Source: Planctomycetota bacterium (lineage in GTDB: Bacteria; Planctomycetota; Planctomycetia; Pirellulales; Pirellulaceae). Taken from it: a stretch of 5,303 nucleotides of DNA. Of this stretch, positions 1 through 5,299 are shown piece by piece. The notes under the pieces are model-generated. The model made no database searches and was not told the origin of the DNA. It saw only the letters and a list, made by a program, of their open reading frames with translations. Every line of letters begins with the position of its first letter. The stretch's first letter is position 1. A program made the position numbers and the translations under genes. Where the stretch lies: NCBI GenBank assembly GCA_026692885.1, contig JAPLNJ010000652.1, positions 1-5,303 on the forward strand, read 5' to 3'.

Positions 1-137
1 CGTAGATTGTTAGTCGTTTTGTGATACAGCTTTGCGGCTTGAGATAGGGAACCCAGAAGAGCTTGTTTGCTCGAACTCTTCGTCTACTCGGCGCGCCGAT
101 TGCAGTCCCTAGCCTTCATCATGAAGGGGGCTTCAAG
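1..137. other. Upstream region before first TadE-like gene
   Basis: No gene is visible here. An in-frame TTG at 63 would add 25 residues to the first TadE-like protein, but it has no good ribosome binding site and the second copy has nothing similar. A promoter for the operon may lie here. TTGTGA at 19-24 resembles a -35 box, but no convincing -10 box follows at the right spacing, so no promoter is called. Confidence 0.4.
123..130 (+). promoter_or_regulatory. Ribosome binding site of first TadE-like gene
   Basis: The purine run GAAGGGGG ends 7 nt before the ATG at 138. The next 12 nt (GCTTCAAGATGA, 130-141) recur at 764-775 before and across the start of the second copy. This shared stretch is what fixes the start at 138 rather than at the TTG at 63. 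Confidence 0.6.
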
Positions 138-623
138 ATGATGACGTGGTTTCCGGAAGCCAGGCGTCAGTGCGTCGGCCACCAGCGGTTCGTAGGGCAC
201 CGTCCGGGCGCAACGACGGTCGAGCTCGCCTTGGTGCTGCCGCTTTTCTTGGTGCTGGTTTCGGGGATCATGGAGGTGGGCCGGTTCATGATGGTGAACC
301 AGCTGGTCACGGAAGCCTCGCGGGCGGCCTGCCGTTTGGCCGTGTTGTGGCGCCCGACGCTGGACGAGGTCACCAACGAAGCCAAGCAGCTCCTAGCGTC
401 CGGTGGTATTTCCGCCTCGGCTGTGACCGTCACGATCACCGGCCAGAAGACCGCAGGTGGGGCCTACGAACTGCTCGTGGATGCGAACGCTCTGGCGGGC
501 ATTCCGCAGGGCTGTTCCGTGAGCGTAAAGGTGGAGGCGACCAATGCGACGATCGCCTGGGTCATGCCGACCTTGCTCCGTGTTCCCAAGGTTTCCGTCG
601 CGACGGTGATGCGCAAAGAGTAG
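138..623 (+). CDS. TadE-like minor pseudopilin, copy 1
   Basis: This is a 161-residue TadE-family protein, a minor pseudopilin of the Tad/Flp (type IVc) pilus system that acts in the inner membrane and envelope. Residues 1-23 are basic and cytoplasmic. Gly24 followed by ATTVE gives the prepilin-peptidase motif G/XXXXE, with Glu29 at +5 but Leu instead of Phe or Tyr at +6. A hydrophobic helix covers about 30-48 (LALVLPLFLVLVSGIMEVG), followed by the family-typical segment with LVTEASRAACR. The rest should be exported; it is beta-rich and ends in VSVATVMRKE, a tail style I associate with planctomycete TadE proteins. ATG138 aligns with the start of copy 2, and an adjacent ATG at 141 is the alternative. 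By eye the first 96 residues are about 60% identical to copy 2. It stops at TAG 621-623, two codons before the equivalent stop of copy 2. Family call is firm; a role in a working pilus is inferred. Confidence 0.87.
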   Translation: MMTWFPEARRQCVGHQRFVGHRPGATTVELALVLPLFLVLVSGIMEVGRFMMVNQLVTEASRAACRLAVLWRPTLDEVTNEAKQLLASGGISASAVTVTITGQKTAGGAYELLVDANALAGIPQGCSVSVKVEATNATIAWVMPTLLRVPKVSVATVMRKE

Positions 624-643
624 CACTGACCGTGCGCGACTGA
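584..643 (+). repeat. Duplicated 3' block of TadE copy 1
   Basis: This 60-bp block matches 1212-1271 at all but two positions. The first 38 bp (584-621) are identical, A622 corresponds to C1250, 623-638 is identical, and A639 corresponds to G1267. The match runs 20 bp beyond the stop codon, so it cannot be explained by protein constraint alone. A second exact block of 45 bp links 304-348 with 938-982. Confidence 0.9.
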
Positions 644-700
644 TGGAGGTCGTCAGGCGAGCGGCAGGAAATAGCTTACCCAACTCAATGGTGGATGGTC

Positions 701-740
701 TTCCCAGACCGTCCCGATTGAGCCTGGAAGGCTCTGGGAA
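701..740 (+). other. Possible RNA hairpin in the TadE1-TadE2 spacer
   Basis: TTCCCAGA (701-708) is perfectly complementary to TCTGGGAA (733-740). Inside lies a smaller hairpin, GAGCC (720-724), loop TGGAA, GGCTC (730-734), which shares two bases with the outer stem. Another alternative is GGTCT (697-701) with AGACC (706-710). The structure sits 31 nt before the second start codon, in the otherwise gene-free 148-bp spacer. It could modulate translation or processing of the second gene. It has no U-tract and so is not an intrinsic terminator. Function is speculative. Confidence 0.35.
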
Positions 741-756
741 AAGGTCCGCTGTGTGC

Positions 757-762
757 GAAGGA
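757..762 (+). promoter_or_regulatory. Ribosome binding site of second TadE-like gene
   Basis: GAAGGA lies 9 nt before the ATG at 772, in the position of the GAAGG motif ahead of copy 1. It supports 772 over the upstream in-frame ATG at 643, which overlaps the duplicated tail of copy 1 and lacks a comparable motif. Confidence 0.55.
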
Positions 763-771
763 TGCTTCAAG

Positions 772-1257
772 ATGAGAATATGGTTTTCGGAAGCCGAACG
801 TCGGTGCGTCTGCCGCCAGCGGTTCGCAGGACACCGCCGGGGCGCAGTGATGCTCGAGTTCGCCTTCGTGCTGCCGCTGTTCTTGATGCTGGTTCTGGGG
901 ATCATCGAGGTGGGCCGGTTGCTGATGGTGACCCAGTTGGTCACGGAAGCCTCGCGGGCGGCCTGCCGTTTGGCCGTGTTGTCGGGCGCGACGGCGGCCG
1001 ATGTTACCAACGAAGCCACGGAGTCGTTACAGGCCGGCGGGATTTCGTCCTCGGTAGTGGTAGGCGTCACGATCACCGGCCAGACGACAGTGGGTGGGCC
1101 CGTCGACCAGCCGATCAACCTGGCGACCATTCCGGAGGGCTACGCCGTGAGTGTGAAGGTGGATGTGCCCTTTGCGACAGTCGCTTGGATCACGCCGACC
1201 TTTTTCCGCGCTCCCAAGGTTTCCGTCGCGACGGTGATGCGCAAAGAGTCGCACTGA
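772..1257 (+). CDS. TadE-like minor pseudopilin, copy 2
   Basis: This is a 161-residue paralogue of the preceding gene. Residues 1-23 are basic and contain Cys12 and Cys14. Gly24 followed by AVMLEF is a complete G/XXXXEF prepilin-peptidase motif (Glu29, Phe30), better than in copy 1. The membrane helix spans about 30-48, followed by the shared LVTEASRAACRLAVL, a more divergent exported middle (about 71-130), and the conserved tail VSVATVMRKESH. The two final residues exist because copy 1's TAG is TCG here; translation ends at TGA 1255-1257. The start at 772 is chosen because similarity to copy 1 begins there and GAAGGA precedes it; the frame stays open upstream to 643, but that part has no counterpart. 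The vWA gene begins 36 bp downstream, suggesting co-transcription. In Tad systems TadE and TadF are paired pseudopilins, so these copies may play that paired role; this is inference. Confidence 0.88.
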   Translation: MRIWFSEAERRCVCRQRFAGHRRGAVMLEFAFVLPLFLMLVLGIIEVGRLLMVTQLVTEASRAACRLAVLSGATAADVTNEATESLQAGGISSSVVVGVTITGQTTVGGPVDQPINLATIPEGYAVSVKVDVPFATVAWITPTFFRAPKVSVATVMRKESH

Positions 1258-1271
1258 CCGTGCGCGGCTGA
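1212..1271 (+). repeat. Duplicated 3' block of TadE copy 2
   Basis: This is the partner of 584-643: 58 of 60 positions match, including 14 bp after this copy's TGA. Because identity is patchy (near-perfect here and at 938-982, much lower between), recent gene conversion between the copies fits better than uniform divergence after a duplication. Confidence 0.9.
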
Positions 1272-1281
1272 GGAAGACTAC

Positions 1282-1287
1282 AAGGAG
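1282..1287 (+). promoter_or_regulatory. Ribosome binding site of vWA/TadG-like gene
   Basis: AAGGAG lies 6 nt before the ATG at 1294. It is the closest match in the window to the anti-Shine-Dalgarno complement. It decides for 1294 over the in-frame ATG at 1321. Confidence 0.8.
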
Positions 1288-1293
1288 ATCGTA

Positions 1294-3486
1294 ATGCTCA
1301 TCAACATCAAGAAGACGGCAATGTTCCTGCGCACAGTCGGCCGACGTCATCGACGTTCGGGAGCTATCGCCGTGCTCACGGCCCTGTTGCTCATCAGCCT
1401 GCTAGGCTTTGCAGCCCTGGGGATCGACGTGGGGTACATGCTGGTGGCCAAGCGGCAACTGCAGCGTTCGGCGGACGCGGCAGCCCACGCCGCCGCCCTG
1501 AATATCTCCAACCCCACCGTGGCCCGCCCTGCCGCGCGCGACGCCATCGGGTTCAACCCCGTGCTCGGACAATCGCTGCAATTGCCGGATGCCGATATCA
1601 TCTTCGGCACCCGCAACTGGAACACCAGTGGCTACTACTTCACCTGGGGCACATTGCCGTACAATGCCGTCAAGGTGACCGCCCGCAAGACGCAGGACAG
1701 CCCCAACGGGTCGTTACCGCTCATCCTCGCCCCGTTGCTCGGCAAATCGCGGGCGGACTTCTCCGCCTCGTCGATCGCCGTGGTCTATCCGCGCGACATC
1801 GTCTTCATCTTGGACGTGTCCGGCTCCATGCACCACGACGGCGAGATGTGGGCCATCCCCCTGCTCAACTGGCAGTCGCCCAACGTCCAGGACGGCAAGG
1901 GGGCCGGCACGCTCATTCAAGAAGCCGAATGGGCCGACTTCGGCTTGACTGCGGGCGGCGTGCCGTTGGATCTGGCGGACAATCCAACGGCCCAGAACAC
2001 CTTCAACTTCCTGGATCACACGAAGAACCAGGAGATCGTGTTGCCTCTTCTGGTCAACCAGAGTCTGGCACAGTCCGTGAGCACTTACAATGGGGTGGAT
2101 ACCAACAAGACTGCCTACGTGACCAGCAACAACACGATCCAGGCCAAGCTGGACTACGCCGACATCCTGGCTTACTGCAACAGTACTACCCTCAAGAGCA
2201 GTACCGCCAATGGCAGATGGCCGAGCGATTTCCGGACCGCCTACTCGACAAGTTCGACCCACGCGGCGGAAGTGTGCGCCTACGATTTCATTGTGGACCA
2301 GTACTTGCCGAAAGTCATGCCGCTGGCCAAACCCTCCCTGACGGATGTCACCACCCGCAACACGTACCGCACCTACTGGCGCGGCTATACGGCCTACGTG
2401 ACCGGCAACGCGGCGAGCAGCAATAGCGCCGACGACGGCATCGACGGCGGCAATAACCCTTCCTCCAGTTACTGGGGCGTACAGAAAGAAACCGAATACA
2501 AGGACCTGTACCGCCGGTCGGACGGCAGTCAGTATCCTTACTCGCTGCAGACGGAGATGGCCGAACTCAAGAACCACGCCAACTATGCAAGCTACATCCA
2601 GTTCATGATGGACCAAGCGAACGAGCGGCAGTCAGGCATCCAGAACAATGGCAACAGCGCCACGGGGTCCCAGTTGTACTACTCGCCTAAACAGATGAAC
2701 AAATGGCTTTCCCAAGCGGGTTCGGCCGGTGATACCGCCAACGTTTACCGACTGCGGTCGGCAGACTACTCGACCGACCTGAACCCGGTCTACCTGCCGC
2801 CGCGCGAGTTCCCGGCCAGTGCGGTGCTCGATGCGGTGCTGGCGTGCTGCAAGAAGTTGAATCAGGACAGTCAAGGGGTCAACGCCGTGGTTCGCGACAA
2901 TGTGGCGGTGGTAGCTTTCAGCGACACTTTCTACCAGATCTCCGGCACCTCGACCGACCCTTTCCTGGACGTGGTCGATGATTACTCGGCCCTGCTCGCC
3001 GCGGTAGTGGCGGGCGGACAATCGCGGGACAACGGCACCAACACCATGAGCGCACTCCGTGTGGCTGAGGATTGGTTTGGCAATCATGGACGCGCGAGTG
3101 CCAGCCGCGTGGTCATCCTCTTCACGGATGGTGAGGCCAACCAGAGCACCAGTCCGAAGTCCCTCGCCACCCCAACTCCCCCCTTAATCGACCTAAATAG
3201 CGAGGGCATCAAGAACGACCCGTTCTATCTCAGCGGCAATGCACTGTACACCGCTGAGAAGAACGCCGCCCTGCGTGAGGTTTTGGACCTGTTTGCCTTG
3301 AACGTCACCGTGAACGCCATCACCGCCGGCGCCGGCAACGATGACTTTGTACAGCGGATGTCGCTGCTCACCAACGGTATCTTTCAGGACAGCGGGGCTG
3401 CCTACGACCAGTATGCGAGCAATCTGACTCGCGACTTCGAGCGGCTGGCCAAGGTGCGGGCGATTAGCTTCGCCATAGAACACTAG
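1294..3486 (+). CDS. TadG-like protein with von Willebrand factor A domain
   Basis: This 730-residue protein is probably anchored in the inner membrane and exported with the Tad system. Residues about 20-68 form the TadE/G-like N-terminal domain: basic RRHRRSG, a hydrophobic helix (about 24-44), then GIDVGYMLVAKRQLQRSADAAAHAAA. Unlike the TadE copies it has no Glu at +5 after the Gly, so processing by the prepilin peptidase is doubtful. A vWA domain starts at about 167. Its MIDAS metal-binding residues are visible: Asp174, Ser176 and Ser178 in DVSGS, a Thr in NGTNT (Thr582 likely), and Asp612 in LFTDGEAN. The first and later motifs are about 400 residues apart, where vWA domains usually need well under 100. 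Residues about 185-500 are therefore an insert, rich in Asn, Ser, Thr and Tyr, with few cysteines (295 and 328). The end (about 650-730) finishes the vWA fold. The last codon and stop lie inside the inverted repeat that begins at 3481. An adhesin or tip role is inferred from vWA-bearing pilus proteins. Confidence 0.88.
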   Translation: MLINIKKTAMFLRTVGRRHRRSGAIAVLTALLLISLLGFAALGIDVGYMLVAKRQLQRSADAAAHAAALNISNPTVARPAARDAIGFNPVLGQSLQLPDADIIFGTRNWNTSGYYFTWGTLPYNAVKVTARKTQDSPNGSLPLILAPLLGKSRADFSASSIAVVYPRDIVFILDVSGSMHHDGEMWAIPLLNWQSPNVQDGKGAGTLIQEAEWADFGLTAGGVPLDLADNPTAQNTFNFLDHTKNQEIVLPLLVNQSLAQSVSTYNGVDTNKTAYVTSNNTIQAKLDYADILAYCNSTTLKSSTANGRWPSDFRTAYSTSSTHAAEVCAYDFIVDQYLPKVMPLAKPSLTDVTTRNTYRTYWRGYTAYVTGNAASSNSADDGIDGGNNPSSSYWGVQKETEYKDLYRRSDGSQYPYSLQTEMAELKNHANYASYIQFMMDQANERQSGIQNNGNSATGSQLYYSPKQMNKWLSQAGSAGDTANVYRLRSADYSTDLNPVYLPPREFPASAVLDAVLACCKKLNQDSQGVNAVVRDNVAVVAFSDTFYQISGTSTDPFLDVVDDYSALLAAVVAGGQSRDNGTNTMSALRVAEDWFGNHGRASASRVVILFTDGEANQSTSPKSLATPTPPLIDLNSEGIKNDPFYLSGNALYTAEKNAALREVLDLFALNVTVNAITAGAGNDDFVQRMSLLTNGIFQDSGAAYDQYASNLTRDFERLAKVRAISFAIEH

Positions 3487-3526
3487 TGCGTCACCCGACC
3501 TGATTTGACAGTTGCTAGCCCGGTAG

Positions 3527-3546
3527 CTGAAGTCGCCAGACTTCAG
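3527..3546. repeat. Hairpin 1 of the intergenic element, loop CGCCAG
   Basis: CTGAAGT (3527-3533) and ACTTCAG (3540-3546) form a perfect 7-bp stem around the 6-nt loop CGCCAG. The loop is the exact reverse complement of the loop of hairpin 2. Confidence 0.8.
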
Positions 3547-3564
3547 GCGGTGGCAGCAGGCGGC

Positions 3565-3584
3565 CCGAATTCTGGCGAATTCGG
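3565..3584. repeat. Hairpin 2 of the intergenic element, loop CTGGCG
   Basis: CCGAATT (3565-3571) and AATTCGG (3578-3584) form a perfect 7-bp stem around the loop CTGGCG. An 18-nt G/C-rich linker separates it from hairpin 1. Stem length and loop length equal those of hairpin 1, but the stem sequences differ in a compensated way. Confidence 0.8.
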
Positions 3585-3699
3585 CTACTTGTCATTTCAG
3601 GTCGGTCCGGGCACTAGTGCGCTGCGGCTTACGAGGGATTGCCGCGGGGGACCGACTACGCAGATATCCCAATGTTTCGAATTCCTATTGGATCAAGTT

Positions 3700-3704
3700 A
3701 GGGG
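3700..3704 (+). promoter_or_regulatory. Ribosome binding site of second TadG-like gene
   Basis: AGGGG lies 7 nt before the ATG at 3712 and supports this start. The frame is open upstream to a TTG at 3505, but that stretch is mainly the inverted-repeat element. Confidence 0.6.
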
Positions 3705-3711
3705 ATTGGCC

Positions 3712-4974
3712 ATGCTGTTTCGCACACCAACGCGGAAGGAAGGGATAATCGCGGTGCTGGTCGGCCTCTGTCTCGTTACGATTGTGGGGGTCGCAGCCAT
3801 CGCCATTGACGGCGGGTTACTATTGGACCAGCGCAGGCGGGTCCAGGCAGCGGCGGACGCCGCCGCGCTCGCTGCGGCAGCCGACCTGTATGGCCGGTAT
3901 CCGTATAACGGCGGTTTCGACTACGACAACAAAGCCCAAGCCTGCGCCCTATCGATCGCCACCGCCAATGGCTACAGCAACGATGGCACGACGAACGTGG
4001 TTACCGTGAGTGTTCCACCGCTGACCGGCGACCATGTCGGACAAGCTGGGTATGCAGAAGTCACGGTCCAGTTCAACCAACCTCGGGGATTCTCCGGGAT
4101 CTTTGGGCAGGGCGATATCCCGGTCAAGGCCCGTGCCGTCGCCGAGGGGAAGTGGACCTACTTTCAAAACGGGATTCTCCTGCTGGACCCTACAGGCGAA
4201 GGATCTTTTCACGCCAACGGCAACGGCTTCGCAATCGTCACTGGGGCGGGGATCGTCATTAACTCGAGCGACGACCAGGCCGCCCAAGCCGTCGGCGGTG
4301 GCGCGGGTGCGTCCGCCCCGGCGTTCGACATCACAGGCATTCCCGGCACAAATACGGCGTCGAAGTTCGTAGGCGGAGCAATTACATCGGGTGTGCCGCC
4401 CACGCCTGATCCGCTGAGCTACCTTCCGGCAGTTGACCCTTCCTCGCTAGTGATCCAGGCGACCGACACGGTCTCTGTCAAAGGGTCCATGACGCTTAGC
4501 TCCGGTTGGTACAAAGGCGGGATCTCAGGTACGGGTGGCAAGTGGGGGGATTTGCTCACCTTACTGCCGGGCGTGTACTACTTGGGCGGCGTCGGCTGGA
4601 CGGACAACAGCAAGGTCAACGTCGTCGGCAATGGCGTGATGCTGTATATCGCACTCGGCGCCCAGCTTGACCTTGGCGGCAACGGAAACCTAACACTCTC
4701 TCCGCCGACCAGCGGTATCTACCGCGGTCTCACCGTGTTCCAGGACCGCAGTTCCACGGCAGAAGTCAAGTTGCATGGCAACGGCACCCAGCAGATCAGC
4801 GGCACGCTGTACGCTGCCCACGCCCGGTTCAACATGGTCGGCAATGGTGCGACGAGCCAATTGGGCTCCCAATTGATCTGCTGGAATTTGAATCTCTCCG
4901 GCAACGGTAACATCAATGTCAATTGGTTCGCCCAGGACACGGCCCGGATCCGTATCATCCGACTGGTGGAGTAG
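3712..4974 (+). CDS. TadG-like protein with Gly/Asn-repeat C-terminal domain
   Basis: This 420-residue protein begins with a TadE/G-like N-terminal domain: basic TRKEG, a hydrophobic helix (about 11-33), then AIDGGLLLDQRRRVQAAADAAALAAAADLY (33-60). It lacks Glu at +5 after Gly11, like the vWA protein. Residues about 95-145 resemble the pilin-like region that follows this domain in TadG-like proteins. From about 165 onward it is rich in Gly, Asn and Ser, with recurring GNG motifs at 170-172, 306-308, 323-325, 356-358, 377-379 and 397-399, mostly next to alternating hydrophobic residues. That pattern suggests stacked beta strands, possibly a beta-solenoid. Motifs such as LPGVYYLGG, LTLSPPTSG, VFQDRSS, ISGTLYA and the final NWFAQDTARIRIIRLVE suit a family I recall from planctomycetes as TadG-related proteins. 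There is one Cys in the exported C-terminal half (390). The start at 3712 has AGGGG before it and leaves the membrane helix close to the N-terminus. Its location after the vWA gene suggests a shared pilus or surface role. Adhesion is a guess; no enzyme motif is seen. Confidence 0.82.
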   Translation: MLFRTPTRKEGIIAVLVGLCLVTIVGVAAIAIDGGLLLDQRRRVQAAADAAALAAAADLYGRYPYNGGFDYDNKAQACALSIATANGYSNDGTTNVVTVSVPPLTGDHVGQAGYAEVTVQFNQPRGFSGIFGQGDIPVKARAVAEGKWTYFQNGILLLDPTGEGSFHANGNGFAIVTGAGIVINSSDDQAAQAVGGGAGASAPAFDITGIPGTNTASKFVGGAITSGVPPTPDPLSYLPAVDPSSLVIQATDTVSVKGSMTLSSGWYKGGISGTGGKWGDLLTLLPGVYYLGGVGWTDNSKVNVVGNGVMLYIALGAQLDLGGNGNLTLSPPTSGIYRGLTVFQDRSSTAEVKLHGNGTQQISGTLYAAHARFNMVGNGATSQLGSQLICWNLNLSGNGNINVNWFAQDTARIRIIRLVE

Positions 4975-5171
4975 CCGCAGCATTCTTGATCGATTTGATC
5001 GGTTCGGCCGAGCCGGCCGTGTTCCTGGTGGGCCGCGGTCGCTGTGCCAAACGGCGTTATGTCGTCGAACTGTGAAGCACGGCAGGGACGGCCTGCGAAG
5101 GTCCGACAAGATGTTGCGGTTCTTTGGCGGCAGCGTCGAACGTGAAGCTCCCCCGGGCAAGCCCTCGTTGC
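4975..5171. other. Non-coding stretch after the last gene
   Basis: Together with the inverted repeat that follows, this makes 329 bp without a gene. Open frames here are short or antisense and lack protein character. Two similar short stretches are seen, GTCGAACTGTGAAGC (about 5063-5077) and GTCGAACGTGAAGC (about 5135-5148), differing by one inserted base. The only other structure noticed is the weak hairpin at 5000-5015. Confidence 0.55.
5000..5015 (+). terminator. Weak terminator-like hairpin after second TadG-like gene
   Basis: CGGTTC (5000-5005) and GAGCCG (5010-5015) form a 6-bp stem with one G-U pair around the loop GGCC, 26 nt after the stop codon. No T-run follows, so it would be an imperfect intrinsic terminator at best. 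The larger hairpin at 5202-5275 is a stronger structural candidate for the transcript end. Confidence 0.22.
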
Positions 5172-5299
5172 TATACCGCACGCGGTTGAGGATGGCACAT
5201 CCTCGTTTAACCCGGAGCCAACGGCGACGGCGTGTTTCACCGGGCGCCGTCGCCGTCGGCTCCGGGTTAAACGAGCCAATGCCAACCGCATGCGGTATA
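5172..5299. repeat. Long imperfect inverted repeat (about 128 bp), possible MITE-like element
   Basis: The outer arms are 5172-5187 and 5284-5299, pairing at 15 of 16 positions; the mismatch is C5181 with A5290. Inside them TGGCA (5193-5197) can pair with TGCCA (5280-5284). The core stem is 5202-5232 with 5245-5275. The left arm carries an extra GAGGA (5188-5192) that takes part in a competing local hairpin, GAGGATG-GCA-CATCCTC (5188-5204). The outer ends are TATA on both sides, which would suit insertion at a TA target, but no transposase is present. The element could be a miniature inverted-repeat transposable element, a dispersed palindrome, or a bidirectional terminator. Confidence 0.75.
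5202..5275. repeat. Core 31-position stem-loop of the right-end inverted repeat
   Basis: Positions 5202-5232 pair with 5245-5275 at 30 of 31 positions; the only mismatch is A5220 with C5257. The loop is 12 nt (5233-5244). The stem contains GTTTAACCCGGAGCC followed by a GC-rich part with CGGCGACGGC. In RNA this would be a very stable hairpin that could end or protect the transcript from the upstream genes, although no T-run follows it. Confidence 0.85.

Larger units (their letters stand above)
3481..3621. repeat. Compound inverted-repeat element bounded by a 10-bp direct repeat
   Basis: CACTAGTGCG occurs at 3481-3490 and 3612-3621. Between them the sequence is an imperfect palindrome. CACTAGTGC (3481-3489) pairs with 3611-3619, CCGACCTGA (3495-3503) pairs with 3597-3605, and GACA (3507-3510) pairs with 3590-3593, all in one register. 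After an 11-nt offset on the left, 3523-3547 pairs with 3564-3588 with 4 mismatches in 25. Each of these inner arms also folds on itself. The element occupies most of the gap between the two TadG-like genes and includes the stop codon at 3484-3486. It may be a non-autonomous mobile element with a target duplication, a dispersed intergenic repeat, or an RNA processing or termination structure. I believe CGCCAG-loop palindromes of this kind are common in planctomycete intergenic DNA, but I cannot check that here. Confidence 0.72.

Noticed and set aside
7..47. Candidate sigma70-like promoter, for example TTGTGA at 19-24
   Set aside because: No acceptable -10 box lies 16-18 nt downstream; the best fit is AGATAG at 42-47.
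146..643. Long open frame overlapping TadE copy 1 in another + frame, with a similar one at 753-1271
   Set aside because: The two resemble each other only because the genes beneath are duplicates. The translations are Arg/Gly-rich, lack protein character and have no better ribosome binding site.
643..771. 43-residue N-terminal extension of TadE copy 2
   Set aside because: It begins in the duplicated tail of copy 1. Similarity to copy 1 protein starts only at 772, where a GAAGGA motif is correctly placed.
393..1130. 245-residue antisense open frame across both TadE genes
   Set aside because: It is a shadow of the high-GC codon pattern, and the sense strand has clear TadE homology. The same applies to the antisense frame at 1714-2616.
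3505..3711. 69-residue N-terminal extension of the second TadG-like protein from a TTG
   Set aside because: It translates the inverted-repeat element, has no ribosome binding site and would put a long non-basic segment before the membrane helix. The ATG at 3712 has AGGGG before it.
5063..5148. Near-repeat GTCGAAC-GTGAAGC occurring twice
   Set aside because: Only about 14 bases with an indel, in two copies. This is too short and irregular to be a repeat array or CRISPR.
4690..5291. Antisense open frames over the 3' end of the last gene and the tail region
   Set aside because: They run through the inverted repeat, are Arg/Thr/Pro-rich with no recognisable domain, and overlap a well-supported sense gene.
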